DNA from: Streptomyces thermovulgaris
GTDB lineage: Bacteria > Actinomycetota > Actinomycetes > Streptomycetales > Streptomycetaceae
DNA length: 50,626 nucleotides
NCBI RefSeq assembly: GCF_002155915.1
Contig: NZ_MUME01000066.1
Location: forward strand, 1-50,626
Direction: 5' to 3'
The notes under the pieces are model-generated. The model saw only the letters and a list, made by a program, of their open reading frames with translations, did not search any database and was not told the DNA's origin. Both the position numbers and the translations under genes were made by a program. Of the stretch, positions 1 through 12,811 are shown piece after piece; the first letter of the stretch is position 1, and the number at the start of each line of letters is the position of its first letter.

Positions 1-1
1 C

Positions 2-1213
2 GCCTACCACCTCGCCCGGGCCGGACTCGACGTGCTCCTGCTGGAGAAGACCGCGTTCCCGCGGGAGAAGGTCTGCGGGGACGGGCTCACCCCGCGTGCC
101 GTCAAGCAGCTCGTCGCGATGGGCATCGACATCTCCGAGGAAGCCGGCTGGCTGCGCAACAAGGGGCTGAGGATCATCGGCGGCGGTGTGCGCCTCCAGC
201 TGGACTGGCCGGATCTCGCCTCCTTCCCGGACTACGGACTGGTGCGCAAGCGCGACGACTTCGACGAGCAGCTCGCCCGGCAGGCGCAGAAGGCGGGGGC
301 GCGGCTGTACGAGCGCTGCAATGTGAGCGCCCCGATCGTCGACGACCGCACCGGCCGCATCACCGGGGTGAAGGCCAGGCTCGGCGAGGAGAAGCGCGAG
401 GTCGCCTTCCACGCGCCGCTCGTCGTCGCCGCCGACGGCAACTCCAGCCGGCTGTCCCTGGCGATGGGACTGCACCGCCGCGAGGACCGCCCGATGGGCG
501 TCGCGGTCCGCACCTACTTCACCTCCCCCCGCCACGACGACGACTACCTGGAGTCCTGGCTGGAGCTGTGGGACCGGCGGGGCCCGCAGGACCGGCTGCT
601 GCCCGGCTACGGCTGGATCTTCGGCATGGGCGACGGCACCTCCAACGTCGGTCTCGGCGTGCTCAACACCTCGGCGTCCTTCAAGGAACTGGACTGGCGC
701 GAGGTCCTGAAGGCCTGGTGCGCCTCCATGCCCGAGGACTGGGGCTTCACCCCCGAGAACATGACCGGCCCGATCCGCGGCGCCGCCCTGCCCATGGCCT
801 TCAACCGCCAGCCCCACTACACCAGGGGCCTGCTGCTCGTCGGTGACGCGGGCGGTCTGGTGAACCCCTTCAACGGCGAGGGCATCGCCTACGCCATGGA
901 GTCCGGCCGGCTCGCCGCCGAGATCATCGCCCAGGCCCAGGCCCGGTCCACGCCCGCCCGGCGCGAACTGGCCCTGCAGCGCTATCCGCGCGTGCTGAAG
1001 GACACCTACGGCGGCTACTACACGCTGGGCCGCGCCTTCGTGAAGCTCATCAGCAACCCCAAGGTCATGCAGATCGCCACCCAGCGGGGGCTGACCCACC
1101 CGCTGCTGATGAAGTTCACCCTCAAGCTGCTGGCCAACCTCACCGACCCGACGGGCGGCGACGCGATGGACCGCATCATCAACGGCCTGAGCAAGGTGGC
1201 GCCCAAGGCGTGA
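2..1213 (+). CDS. geranylgeranyl reductase family FAD-dependent oxidoreductase (5' end outside window)
   Basis: The open frame runs in from the left edge. The visible residues begin AYHLARAGLDVLLLEKT, which is the helix and second strand that follow the GxGxxG dinucleotide-binding loop, so the true start lies upstream and the first in-frame GTG at 32 is an internal Val codon. Family marks include FPREKVCGDGLTP near the N-terminus, a VVAADGNSSRL segment and the FAD-binding GDAGGLVNPFNGEGIAYAMESG motif region. The family reduces double bonds in prenyl chains. Because the gene sits beside a complex I operon, a menaquinone side-chain reductase of the mycobacterial MenJ type is plausible, but that is inference; archaeal-type lipid or chlorophyll-type substrates are unlikely in Streptomyces. 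It ends in an intergenic region with strong hairpins, convergent with the NlpC/P60 gene. Confidence 0.88.
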   Translation, partial: AYHLARAGLDVLLLEKTAFPREKVCGDGLTPRAVKQLVAMGIDISEEAGWLRNKGLRIIGGGVRLQLDWPDLASFPDYGLVRKRDDFDEQLARQAQKAGARLYERCNVSAPIVDDRTGRITGVKARLGEEKREVAFHAPLVVAADGNSSRLSLAMGLHRREDRPMGVAVRTYFTSPRHDDDYLESWLELWDRRGPQDRLLPGYGWIFGMGDGTSNVGLGVLNTSASFKELDWREVLKAWCASMPEDWGFTPENMTGPIRGAALPMAFNRQPHYTRGLLLVGDAGGLVNPFNGEGIAYAMESGRLAAEIIAQAQARSTPARRELALQRYPRVLKDTYGGYYTLGRAFVKLISNPKVMQIATQRGLTHPLLMKFTLKLLANLTDPTGGDAMDRIINGLSKVAPKA

Positions 1214-1244
1214 GCCGGACCGGACCGGCACAAGTCCCGCAACG

Positions 1245-1286
1245 GGCCCTGGGGGCGCTCACCGCGCGGTGAGCGCCCCCAGGGCC
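1245..1286. terminator. perfect 42-bp palindrome, probable bidirectional terminator
   Basis: Bases 1245-1265 and 1266-1286 are perfect reverse complements (21 bp per arm) with no unpaired spacer, centred on GCGC. The site lies 32 bp after the stop of the plus-strand reductase and upstream of the minus-strand NlpC/P60 stop. No T-tract follows, as is usual in Streptomyces terminators. Confidence 0.75.
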
Positions 1287-1323
1287 ATGAGGGGCGCGTT
1301 CGGGGCCCGCAGGCGCGCACGGA

Positions 1324-1370
1324 CGCGCTGGAGGGCCGCTGCCCCGAGCGGGCTGCGGCCCTCCAGCGCG
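1324..1370. terminator. 16-bp stem hairpin, terminator for the NlpC/P60 gene
   Basis: The arms 1324-1339 and 1355-1370 are perfectly complementary over 16 bp with a 15-nt loop. The hairpin lies 22 bp beyond the stop codon of the minus-strand endopeptidase gene, so it probably ends that transcript. Together with the palindrome at 1245-1286 it insulates the two convergent genes. Confidence 0.7.
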
Positions 1371-1391
1371 TGACGGCGGTGTGCGGTGTCC

Positions 1392-2213
1392 TCAGAGCAC
1401 CCGGACCGCGCCGCTCGGCGGGTCGTAGGACAGCGGACGCTCGACGACACCCGTGGAGGGGTTCTGCGCGCCGACGAACATGCCGTTGCCGACGTACACC
1501 CCCACGTGGTAGGCGCTGCCGGGGCTGCCCCAGTAGAGGATGTCGCCCGGCTTCAGGTTGGACAGCGACACCTGGGTGCCGACGGTCGACTGGCTCTGGG
1601 ATACGCGCGGCAGGTTGATGCCCACCTGCTTGAAGGCGGCCTGCACCAGGCCGGAGCAGTCGTAGGCGGAGGGGCCGGTGGCACCGGAGACATAGGCCTT
1701 GCCGACCTGGGCCTTGACGAACGCGACGACGGCCGCGGCCGAACCGGTCGCCGTGGACGTGCTCGTGGAGGTGACGGCGGTGGTGCCGGCCGTGGTGGCG
1801 AGCGTGGTCCGCTCGGCGGTGCGGGAGGCACGCTCGGCGGCCTTCCGGCGAGCCTCCTCGGCGGCCTTCTTGCGCGCTTCCTCGGCGGCCTTCTTCTTGG
1901 CCTCGGCGAGGTCCGCCTTGGCCTGCTTCGCGGCCTTTGCGGCGGCTGCGTCACGTTCGGCCTGCAACTGGTAGTTCGCGGCGGCCTGCTGGGTGATGTC
2001 CGCAGACTGGGCCACCTGAGCGGCCAGGTCGGCCGTCAGGGTGGGCAGTTCGATGGTCTGTGTCACCGGCTCGGCGGCATGCGCTGACGACGCCGACGCA
2101 CCGGCTACTGCCAGGGTGCCGAAGACGCCACTGGCAACTCCGGCCCGCATCGCGACCTTCGACGTGTTGCGCCGGGGTTTCCGGTGGCTGCGTATCTGAG
2201 CGGTGTGGGACAT
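1392..2213 (-). CDS. secreted NlpC/P60 peptidoglycan endopeptidase
   Basis: The product is a secreted cell-wall hydrolase of the NlpC/P60 (C40) family, which cuts D-Glu/meso-DAP or related bonds in stem peptides. With the ATG at 2213 it is 273 aa. Residues 1-46 form a signal peptide with a very basic n-region (HRKPRRN) and an AHA cleavage site. Residues about 65-135 are an Ala/Glu/Lys-rich coiled coil, then a Ser/Thr-rich linker, and the catalytic domain spans about 160-273. The catalytic Cys is in YDCSGL (about C186) and the His in YHVGVYVG (about H236). In-frame upstream starts exist at 2243 (ATG) and 2270 (GTG), and none has a good ribosome binding site, so the N-terminus is uncertain; the mature protein is not affected. 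It is transcribed divergently from nuoA. Confidence 0.9.
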   Translation of the reverse strand: MSHTAQIRSHRKPRRNTSKVAMRAGVASGVFGTLAVAGASASSAHAAEPVTQTIELPTLTADLAAQVAQSADITQQAAANYQLQAERDAAAAKAAKQAKADLAEAKKKAAEEARKKAAEEARRKAAERASRTAERTTLATTAGTTAVTSTSTSTATGSAAAVVAFVKAQVGKAYVSGATGPSAYDCSGLVQAAFKQVGINLPRVSQSQSTVGTQVSLSNLKPGDILYWGSPGSAYHVGVYVGNGMFVGAQNPSTGVVERPLSYDPPSGAVRVL

Positions 2214-2823
2214 GGGAACAACCGGTACCAGGGGCTCCTTCATATCTTCAAGGAACGTGTGGTGCGCCACATTTGTTCAATAGAGCGCCCAAATTCCCGT
2301 GCCCCGGTTCTTTATTGACGACACAACGGACATTACGGGCGCACGCGATCATGCCTGTGATCATGGGCTTTCGTTGTTACGCCCGAAATGCCCCCGACCT
2401 ATCACCGACGGGGCCTCCGGCCAAGTCCGGACCCCGGGCGCCCGTCGTGGATGTGGCAGAGGTCACGGAAAGGTCACTGCCGTGCGGCGGATGTGCGCGC
2501 CGAAGTCCGGCAGCCCCATATGTCACTTGAGTCCCATTGGTGAAGGGGTGCCGAGAGGTGGCGGTGAAGCGCTCCTTCCGGCTTGTGAACGAGTGAACGT
2601 GTCCACATCCCGCGCCGCCGTCCTCCTGATGTGTGAAAAGCGGCCCTATATCAAGGTCTTGACTCGTCGCGCCACTTTGCGTTGGACGCCGTTCATCTGA
2701 TAATGCGCACCCCCTCTGACCTGCGGCGACGCGGCAAAATGTGACCAGTGGTGATCGCTCAGGTGCTTCGCGTGCGAAGATCGGCGCTCATCCGGCTTCA
2801 TGATCGTTCGTCAGGTGGTAAAG

Positions 2824-2866
2824 ATCACAAAGCTCATGCGATACTCCGTGTCGCACATCACAAAGC
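2824..2866 (+). repeat. direct repeat ATCACAAAGC upstream of nuoA
   Basis: Two exact copies of a 10-mer (2824-2833 and 2857-2866) are spaced 33 bp, about three helical turns, and lie just upstream of the candidate -10 element at 2875. This geometry suits a protein-binding site, but the factor is unknown. Confidence 0.5.
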
Positions 2867-2874
2867 GTCGGGCA

Positions 2875-2880
2875 TAGGAT
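2875..2880 (+). promoter_or_regulatory. candidate -10 element of the nuo promoter
   Basis: TAGGAT matches the usual Streptomyces housekeeping -10 form. No good -35 lies 16-18 bp upstream. A start about 7 bp downstream would place the Rex-like site at roughly +10 to +27, a position where binding would block transcription. Confidence 0.3.
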
Positions 2881-2895
2881 GCGAAGCGGGTGGGC

Positions 2896-2913
2896 TTGTG
2901 ACCTGCTTCACAT
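2896..2913. promoter_or_regulatory. Rex operator (ROP)-like site upstream of nuoA
   Basis: The 18-mer TTGTGACCTGCTTCACAT has the dyad TGTGA-N6-TCACA. Against the Streptomyces Rex consensus TGTGAACGCGTTCACA it keeps both outer half-sites and differs only toward the centre. Rex is the NADH/NAD+ sensing repressor, and S. coelicolor nuoA-N is, to my recollection, a reported Rex target. The site lies about 145 bp upstream of the nuoA start. Confidence 0.75.
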
Positions 2914-3056
2914 GTTCTCGATCTTCGCCGGGACAAGCGGGAGTGGTGAGGCATGTGGGGCGGCCACGGGTCCGGCCACGCTCCCCCAAGGTCTCGGATC
3001 CGCTCGACCGGGGGGGACCCCAAGCAGTCAGTACCGACTGAGAGGAGCGAGGAGCG

Positions 3057-3416
3057 GTGAACGCGTATGCGCCCATCCTCGTACTGGGAGCCCTCGGGGC
3101 AGGCTTTGCGATCTTCTCCGTGGTCATGGCCACCCTGATCGGGCCGAAGCGGTACAACCGCGCCCGGCTCGAGGCGTACGAGTGCGGTATCGAGCCGACC
3201 CCCACGCCGGCCGGCGGCGGGCGCTTCCCCATCAAGTACTACCTGACGGCGATGCTCTTCATCGTCTTCGACATCGAGATCGTCTTCCTCTATCCCTGGG
3301 CCGTCACTTTCGACGCCCTGGGTGTTTTCGGGCTCGTGGAGATGCTGCTCTTCGTGCTCACCGTCTTCGTCGCGTACGCGTACGTGTGGCGGCGCGGCGG
3401 CCTGGAATGGGACTGA
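3057..3416 (+). CDS. nuoA: NADH-quinone oxidoreductase subunit A
   Basis: NuoA is a small three-helix membrane subunit of complex I that helps form the quinone-access region with NuoH, NuoJ and NuoK. The protein is 119 aa, normal for the family, with hydrophobic segments at about 7-27, 61-82 and 88-110. The conserved YECG loop motif is at 41-44, and the acidic helix signature FDIE (71-74) is followed by FLYPWA. The GTG start has a GAGGAGCGAGGAG ribosome binding region. It is first in a 14-gene operon; nuoB begins 16 bp downstream. Expression is probably under Rex control from the upstream region. Confidence 0.97.
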   Translation: MNAYAPILVLGALGAGFAIFSVVMATLIGPKRYNRARLEAYECGIEPTPTPAGGGRFPIKYYLTAMLFIVFDIEIVFLYPWAVTFDALGVFGLVEMLLFVLTVFVAYAYVWRRGGLEWD

Positions 3417-3432
3417 GGGGCCTTAACAAGAC

Positions 3433-3983
<551 letters not shown>

Positions 3984-3987
<4 letters not shown>

Positions 3988-4741
3988 GTGACGCCCACGG
4001 CAAGGGCGGGAACGGGCCCGCGAACGGGGTCAACCCGGAAAAGGAGCTCTCCCTGGAGAACCTCCCCGGTCAGCGGGGGCAGGGCGGGGAGGAGATCCGC
4101 GTCCAGCGCGGCATGTTCGGCGCCAACAACGGCGGCGACACCTCCGGCTACGGCGGTCTGGTCCGCTCCATCCGGATGCCGGGACCGGCGAGCCGGCCCT
4201 ACGGCGGCTGGTTCGACGAGGTCGCCGACGAACTCGAGGGCGCGCTGGAGGAGCAGGGCCTCCTGCCGGAGAACGCGATCGAGAAGACGGTCGTCGACCG
4301 CGGCGAGCTCACCTTCCACATCGAGCGCGAGCACCTGGTCCGCGTCGCCCGCACCCTGCGCGACGACCCGGCCCTGCGCTTCGAGCTGTGCACCGGCGTC
4401 AGCGGCGTCCACTACCCGAACGACAAGGGCCGCGAGCTGCACGCCGTCTACCACCTGCGCTCGATCACCCACAACCGGCTGATCCGCCTCGAGGTCAGCG
4501 TCCCCGACAGCGACCCGCACATCCCGTCGCTGGTGTCGGTCTATCCGACCAACGACTGGCACGAGCGCGAGACCTACGACTTCTTCGGCATCGTCTTCGA
4601 CGGCCACCCGGCCCTGACACGGATCATCATGCCGGACGACTGGCAGGGCCATCCGCAGCGCAAGGACTACCCCCTCGGCGGCATCCCCGTCGAGTACAAG
4701 GGCGCCCAGATCCCGGCTCCGGACCAGCGGAGGTCCTACTC

Positions 4742-4745
<4 letters not shown>
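3984..4745 (+). CDS. nuoC: NADH-quinone oxidoreductase subunit C
   Basis: NuoC (30-kDa subunit) is a structural subunit of the connector module that packs against NuoD. The family signature [12 protein letters not shown] is at about 192-203, followed by GHP(A)[10 protein letters not shown] and [12 protein letters not shown]. The protein is 253 aa. An N-terminal extension of about 65 residues, rich in Gly/Glu, precedes the conserved fold, as in other actinobacteria. The ATG start at 3984 overlaps the nuoB stop by 4 bp, and the gene ends overlapping the nuoD start by 4 bp. It is not fused to nuoD. Confidence 0.97.
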
Positions 4746-6060
<1,315 letters not shown>

Positions 6061-6064
<4 letters not shown>

Positions 6065-6932
6065 CCACCAGTTCTTCGGAGCGGGGCGTCGACCTGGGCA
6101 TGCCCGAACCGCCCGCCCCCACCTACCCGGACGACGTCCGCACCCGGCTCGAGCGGGACGCGCGCGAGATCATCGCCCGCTACCCCGACTCCCGGTCGGC
6201 CCTGCTGCCGCTGCTGCACCTGGTGCAGTCGGAGGAGGGATACGTCTCGCGCACCGGGATGCGGTTCTGCGCGGACGTGCTCGGCCTGACCACGGCCGAG
6301 GTCACCGCGGTCGCCACCTTCTACACCATGTACCGGCGCAAGCCGTCCGGCGACTACCACGTGGGCGTCTGCACCAACACCCTGTGCGCCGTCATGGGCG
6401 GTGACGCCATCTTCGAGACGCTCCAGGAGCACCTCGGCGTCGGCAACGGCGAGACCACCGACGACGGCAAGGTCACCCTGGAGCACATCGAGTGCAACGC
6501 GGCCTGCGACTACGCGCCGGTCGTGATGATCAACTGGGAGTTCTTCGACAACCAGACCCCGGAGAGCGCCAGGCGCCTGGTCGACGACCTCCGCGCGGGA
6601 CGGACGGTGACCCCCACCCGCGGTGCGCCGCTGTGCACCTTCAAGGAGACCGCCCGGATCCTGGCGGGCTTCCCCGACGAGCGCCCGGGGGCGACGGAGG
6701 CCGGCGGCAGCGCCGGACCCGCCTCGCTGGCGGGCCTCCGCCTGGCCAAGGGAGAGGCCCCGCCCGCACGCGTGGTCCACCCGCGCGGCGGCGAACCGGT
6801 CCCCGAGCCGCAGGACACCGCCGTGCACCGGCCGTCCCCGGCCGAGCACCTGAGCTCGCACGACGCTCCGCAGAAGACGTCCGCGTCCGATCCGGCCCAC
6901 CCGGCAGGACCCGTCGGAGAGGAGGGGGAGGG

Positions 6933-6936
<4 letters not shown>
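6061..6936 (+). CDS. nuoE: NADH-quinone oxidoreductase subunit E (2Fe-2S N1a)
   Basis: NuoE is a thioredoxin-fold 2Fe-2S protein of the NADH-dehydrogenase module that binds NuoF. The ligands are Cys104 and Cys109 (VCTNTLC), and Cys145 and Cys149 (ECNAAC). The catalytic core covers about residues 20-200. A further 90 residues rich in Pro, Ala, Gly and Glu form a probably disordered C-terminal tail, which makes the protein 291 aa against about 165-240 in many bacteria. The GTG start overlaps the nuoD stop, and the stop overlaps the nuoF ATG. Confidence 0.97.
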
Positions 6937-8311
<1,375 letters not shown>

Positions 8312-8315
<4 letters not shown>

Positions 8316-10816
8316 CCGTGACCACCAACGCTCCCACGGGCGGAGGAGAAGCGGCGGTCCCGCCGGAGGATCTGGTCACGCTGACCATCGACGGCATCCA
8401 GATCAGCGTGCCCAAGGGCACCCTGGTCATCCGGGCCGCCGAACAGCTCGGCATCGAGATCCCCCGGTTCTGCGACCACCCCCTGCTCGACCCGGCCGGC
8501 GCCTGCCGGCAGTGCATCGTCGAGGTCGAGGGCCAGCGCAAGCCGATGGCCTCCTGCACCATCACCTGCACCGACGGGATGGTCGTCAGGACGCACCTGA
8601 CCTCGCCGGTCGCCGAGAAGGCCCAGAAGGGTGTGATGGAGCTGCTGCTCATCAACCACCCGCTGGACTGCCCGGTCTGCGACAAGGGCGGCGAGTGCCC
8701 GCTGCAGAACCAGGCCATGTCGCACGGCAACGCCGAGTCCCGCTTCAACGGCAGGAAGCGGACGTACGCCAAGCCCGTCCCGATCTCCTCCCAGGTGCTG
8801 CTCGACCGCGAGCGGTGCGTGCTGTGCGCCCGCTGCACCCGCTTCTCCCGCCAGATCGCCGGCGACCCGATGATCGACCTGGTCGAGCGGGGCGCGCTGC
8901 AGCAGGTCGGCACCGGCGAGGGCGACCCCTTCGAGTCGTACTTCTCCGGCAACACCATCCAGATCTGCCCGGTCGGCGCGCTCACCTCGGCGGCGTACCG
9001 GTTCCGCGCCCGCCCCTTCGACCTGGTCTCCTCGCCGTCGGTGTGCGAGCACTGCGCGGGCGGCTGCGCCATCCGCACCGACCACCGGCGCGGCAAGGTC
9101 CTGCGGCGGCTCGCCGCCGAGGACCCCGAGGTCAACGAGGAGTGGATCTGCGACAAGGGGCGCTTCGCGTTCCGGTACGCGCAGCTGAAGGACCGGCTCA
9201 CCACGCCCCTGGTGCGCAACCCCGAGGGCGAGCTGGTCCCGGCGTCCTGGCCGGACGCGCTGGAGATCGCCGCCCAGGGACTGCTCGCCTCGCGCGGGCG
9301 GACCGGTGTGCTCATCGGCGGCCGGCTCACCGTCGAGGACGCCTACGCCTACAGCAAGTTCGCACGCGTGGCCCTGGGCACCAACGACATCGACTTCCGC
9401 GCCCGTGCGCACAGCAGCGAGGAGGCCGACTTCCTGGCCGCCCGGGTCGCCGGCCGCGGCCGGGACCTGGACGGCAGCGGGGTCACCTACACCTCCCTGG
9501 AGAAGGCGCCCGCCGTCCTGCTCGTCGGATTCGAGTCCGAGGAGGAGGCCCCCGGCGTCTTCCTCAGGCTCCGCAAGGCCTGGCGCAAGCACGGACAGAA
9601 GGTGTTCGCGCTGGCCACGCACGCCACCCGGGGCCTGCGCAAGGCGGGCGGCACCCTGCTGCCGGCCGCGCCCGGCACCGAGACCGAGTGGCTGGACGCG
9701 CTCGCGAGCGGTGTCGGACTGGAGGCCGAGGGCGCCGAGGCCGCCCAGGCACTGCGCGCCGAGGGCTCGGTCATCGTCGTCGGCGAGCGGCTCGCGGCGG
9801 TCGCCGGCGGTCTGACCGCCGCCGTACGGGCCGCGACCGCCACCGGCGCGAAGCTGGTGTGGATCCCGCGCCGGGCGGGCGAGCGCGGTGCCGTCGAGGC
9901 CGGCGCGCTGCCGTCGCTGCTGCCGGGCGGGCGTCCGGCGACCGACCCGCGCGCCCGGGAGGAGGTCGCCGCGCTCTGGGGCGTCGCCGAACTCCCGCAC
10001 CGCTACGGCCGTGACACCGGCCAGATCATCGAGGCCGCGGCCGGCGGCGAGCTGCAGGCGCTGCTCGTGGCCGGTGTGGAGGTCGCCGACCTGCCCGATC
10101 CGGCCCGCGCGCGCGAGGCGCTGTCCGAGGTGGGGTTCGTGGTGTCGCTGGAACTGCGGCCCAGCGAGGTCACCGAGCACGCGGACGTGGTCCTTCCCGT
10201 CGCCGCCGTCGCCGAGAAGGCCGGCACCTTCCTCAACTGGGAGGGCCGGGTCCGCCCCTTCGAGGCCGCGCTCAAGCCCGACCAGATGACCCGCGCACTG
10301 CCGCCCACCGACGCGCGCGTCCTGCAGATGCTGGCCGACGCCATGGACGTCCACCTGGGACTGCCGGACCTGCGGACCGTGCGCGCCGAACTGGACCGGC
10401 TGGGCGCCTGGACCGGCCCGCGCGCCGACGACCCGCAGGAGAGCAAGGGGGCACTGCCCCGGCCCGCCGCCGGGGAGGCCGTGCTCGCCGGGCACCGTCT
10501 GCTGCTCGACCGGGGCGTGATGCAGGAGGGCGACGAGGCGCTCGCCGGCACCCGGCACGCCGCACGCGCACGCGTGTCCCCCGCCACGGCCGCCGAGGCG
10601 GGCGTCGCGGACGGCGAGCTGCTCACCGTGACCGGCCCCGCCGGAGCGGTCTCCCTTCCGCTGGAGATCACCGAGATGCCCGACCGGGTGGTGTGGCTCC
10701 CGCTGAACTCCGTCGGCGGGGGTGTCGCCTCCGACACCGGGGCGCTGCCCGGCTCCCTCGTCCGTATCGGCCCGGCGACGTCCTCGGCCGGAGCCCCCAA
10801 GGAGGTGGAGGCATGA
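8312..10816 (+). CDS. nuoG: NADH-quinone oxidoreductase subunit G (multi-cluster)
   Basis: NuoG is the large electron-wire subunit (834 aa). The N-terminal ferredoxin domain carries 2Fe-2S N1b ligands (Cys54, 65, 68, 82). Next come the His/Cys cluster N5 (His116, Cys120, 123, 129), N4 (Cys169, 172, 175, 219), and a fourth CxxCx3Cx27C set (Cys245, 248, 252, 280) that corresponds to the optional N7 cluster found in only some bacteria. The remainder is a degenerate molybdopterin-oxidoreductase-like domain. The start overlaps nuoF and the stop overlaps nuoH by 4 bp each. Confidence 0.98.
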
Positions 10817-12177
10817 GCCCGTACCTCGCCGCTGAGAACCTCTCGATGTTCGGCACCGACCCGTGGTGGCTGGTCCTCCTCAAGGCGGTGTTCTGCTTCG
10901 CCTTCCTGCTGGTGACCGTGCTGTTCTCCATCGTCTGGGAGCGCAAGGTCGTCGCCTGGATGCAGCTGCGCATCGGCCCCAACCGCCACGGCCCCTGGGG
11001 TCTGCTCCAGTCGCTGGCCGACGGCGTGAAGCTGATGCTCAAGGAGGACGTCGTCGTCAAGCGCGCGGACAAGGTGGTCTACGTCCTCGCGCCGATCGTC
11101 GCGGCCGTCCCGGCCTTCATGGCGATCGCGGTGATCCCCTTCGGGCCGGCCGACAACCAGGTCTCGATCTTCGGGCACCGCACCGCGATGCAGCTGACCG
11201 ACCTGCCGATCGCGGTGCTCTACCTCCTCGCGGTCGCCTCCGTCGGCATCTACGGCATCGTGCTGGCGGGCTGGAGCTCCGGGTCCACCTACCCGCTCCT
11301 CGGCGGCCTGCGGTCCTGCGCCCAGATGATCTCCTACGAGATCGCCATGGGCGTCGCGTTCGCCTCCGTGTTCCTGTACTCGGGGTCGATGTCGACCTCG
11401 GCGATCGTCGAGCAGCAGCACGACCGCTGGTACATCCTGCTGCTGCCGTTCTCCTTCGTCCTCTACATCGTCACGATGGTCGGCGAGACCAACCGCGCCC
11501 CGTTCGACATGCCGGAGTCCGAGGGCGACCTGGTCGGCGGCTTCAACACCGAGTACTCGTCCATCAAGTTCGCGATGTTCATGCTCGCCGAGTACGTGAA
11601 CATGGTGACGGTCTCGGCGGTGGCGACCACGCTGTTCCTGGGCGGCTGGCGGGCCCCCTGGCCGATCAGCGCCTTCTGGGCGGGCGCCAACCAGGGCTGG
11701 TGGCCGTTGCTCTGGTTCGTGATCAAGGTCCAGCTGCTGCTGTTCTTCTTCATCTGGCTGCGCGGCACGCTCCCGCGGGTCCGCTACGACCAGCTGATGA
11801 AGCTCGGCTGGAAGGTGCTCATCCCGCTCTCCGTGACCTGGCTGATGCTCGTCGCGACCGTGCGGGCGCTGCGCAACGAGAACCACGACTTCGCCGACAT
11901 CGCCCTGTACATCGGCGGCGCCGTGCTGACCGTCCTGATCCTCTCCTTCGTCGTCGACCTGTTCCGCGAGCGGGCGAAGGCCGCCGAGAAGCCCGCCGCC
12001 CGGCCCGCCGTCTTCGACCCGATGGCCGGCGGGTTCCCCGTGCCGCCGCTGCCGGGGCAGGAGCTGCCCCCGGTGCCGCGGCGCCGGCCGCGCCGGGAGC
12101 GCGAACTGGTCGTCAGTGGCGGTCCCGACACCGACCGTGATGGATCTCTGGATGGAAAGGAGGCGTCCGATGGCTGA
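10813..12177 (+). CDS. nuoH: NADH-quinone oxidoreductase subunit H
   Basis: NuoH (ND1) is the membrane subunit at the quinone entry site. The first cytosolic motif [24 protein letters not shown] is split across about residues 38-61, and the [25 protein letters not shown] loop is present. It has eight or nine hydrophobic helices. The protein is 454 aa; about the last 75 residues are a hydrophilic Pro/Arg-rich extension after the last helix, absent from NuoH2 of the second operon (322 aa). The ATG overlaps the nuoG stop. Confidence 0.97.
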   Translation: MSPYLAAENLSMFGTDPWWLVLLKAVFCFAFLLVTVLFSIVWERKVVAWMQLRIGPNRHGPWGLLQSLADGVKLMLKEDVVVKRADKVVYVLAPIVAAVPAFMAIAVIPFGPADNQVSIFGHRTAMQLTDLPIAVLYLLAVASVGIYGIVLAGWSSGSTYPLLGGLRSCAQMISYEIAMGVAFASVFLYSGSMSTSAIVEQQHDRWYILLLPFSFVLYIVTMVGETNRAPFDMPESEGDLVGGFNTEYSSIKFAMFMLAEYVNMVTVSAVATTLFLGGWRAPWPISAFWAGANQGWWPLLWFVIKVQLLLFFFIWLRGTLPRVRYDQLMKLGWKVLIPLSVTWLMLVATVRALRNENHDFADIALYIGGAVLTVLILSFVVDLFRERAKAAEKPAARPAVFDPMAGGFPVPPLPGQELPPVPRRRPRRERELVVSGGPDTDRDGSLDGKEASDG

Positions 12178-12811
12178 GGAGCCCAAGGAGGGCAAGCCGG
12201 GTTTCCTGAATCCGGTGGCCGGCTTCGGCGTGACCTTCAAGGCCATGTTCAAGAAGCGGCTGACGGAGCAGTACCCGGAGGAGAAGAAGCCCACCGCTCC
12301 GCGCTTCCACGGACGGCACCAGCTCAACCGCCATCCGGACGGCCTGGAGAAGTGCGTCGGCTGCGAGCTGTGCGCCTGGGCCTGCCCCGCCGACGCCATC
12401 TACGTGGAGGGCGCCGACAACACCGACGAGGAGCGCTACTCGCCGGGCGAGCGGTACGGCCGCGTCTACCAGATCAACTACGCCCGCTGCATCCTGTGCG
12501 GGCTGTGCATCGAGGCGTGCCCCACGCGCGCGCTGACGATGACCAACGAGTACGAACTGGCCGACTCCAGCCGCGCCAATCTCATCTACACCAAGGAGCA
12601 GCTGCTCGCCGGTCTCGAGGAGGGCATGGTCGACACCCCGCACGCCATGTACCCGGGGACCGACGAACAGGACTACTACCGGGGGCTGGTGACGGAGGCC
12701 GCACCCGGCACGGTGCGCCAGGTCGCCGTCTCCAAGGGAGAGGTTCCGCAGGACGCCTCCTCCGCCTCCGGTGAGGACGAACCCGCGTCGGAGAAGGTGA
12801 TCGGCCGATGA
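12170..12811 (+). CDS. nuoI: NADH-quinone oxidoreductase subunit I (2 x 4Fe-4S)
   Basis: NuoI is an 8Fe-ferredoxin-like subunit that carries clusters N6a and N6b and connects NuoG to NuoB. Two CxxCxxCxxxCP motifs are seen: Cys62, 65, 68, 72 and Cys107, 110, 113, 117. The protein is 213 aa with a charged C-terminal tail. The start ATG lies inside the nuoH end (8-bp overlap) and has a strong GGAAAGGAGG ribosome binding site. Confidence 0.98.
   Translation: MAEEPKEGKPGFLNPVAGFGVTFKAMFKKRLTEQYPEEKKPTAPRFHGRHQLNRHPDGLEKCVGCELCAWACPADAIYVEGADNTDEERYSPGERYGRVYQINYARCILCGLCIEACPTRALTMTNEYELADSSRANLIYTKEQLLAGLEEGMVDTPHAMYPGTDEQDYYRGLVTEAAPGTVRQVAVSKGEVPQDASSASGEDEPASEKVIGR

Larger units (their letters stand above)
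2214..3056. other. 843-bp divergent intergenic region (NlpC/P60 gene and nuoA)
   Basis: No convincing gene lies here; the short open frames lack ribosome binding sites and recognisable products. On the nuo side it holds an exact 10-bp direct repeat (ATCACAAAGC at 2824-2833 and 2857-2866), a possible -10 element TAGGAT (2875-2880) and a Rex-like operator (2896-2913). On the NlpC/P60 side a small inverted repeat (GATCA at 2347-2351, TGATC at 2358-2362) lies about 135 bp upstream of that gene. I looked for a ydaO riboswitch before the NlpC/P60 gene and did not find its core motifs. Confidence 0.7.

Noticed and set aside
32..1213. GTG at 32 as the start of the reductase
   Set aside because: The frame is open to the window edge, and the residues before it continue the conserved Rossmann fold, so the gene is truncated by the window.
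2491..2580. Riboswitch-like string (GCCGAAGTCC ... GGCGGTGAAGCG) on the plus strand
   Set aside because: It has fragments that resemble ydaO elements but lacks the GGAGCGGGGGACCCA core, and it is 480 bp from nuoA in the wrong context.
2299..2700. Short open frames in the NlpC/P60-nuoA intergenic region
   Set aside because: They overlap each other in several frames, have poor GC3 bias and no ribosome binding site, and resemble nothing known.
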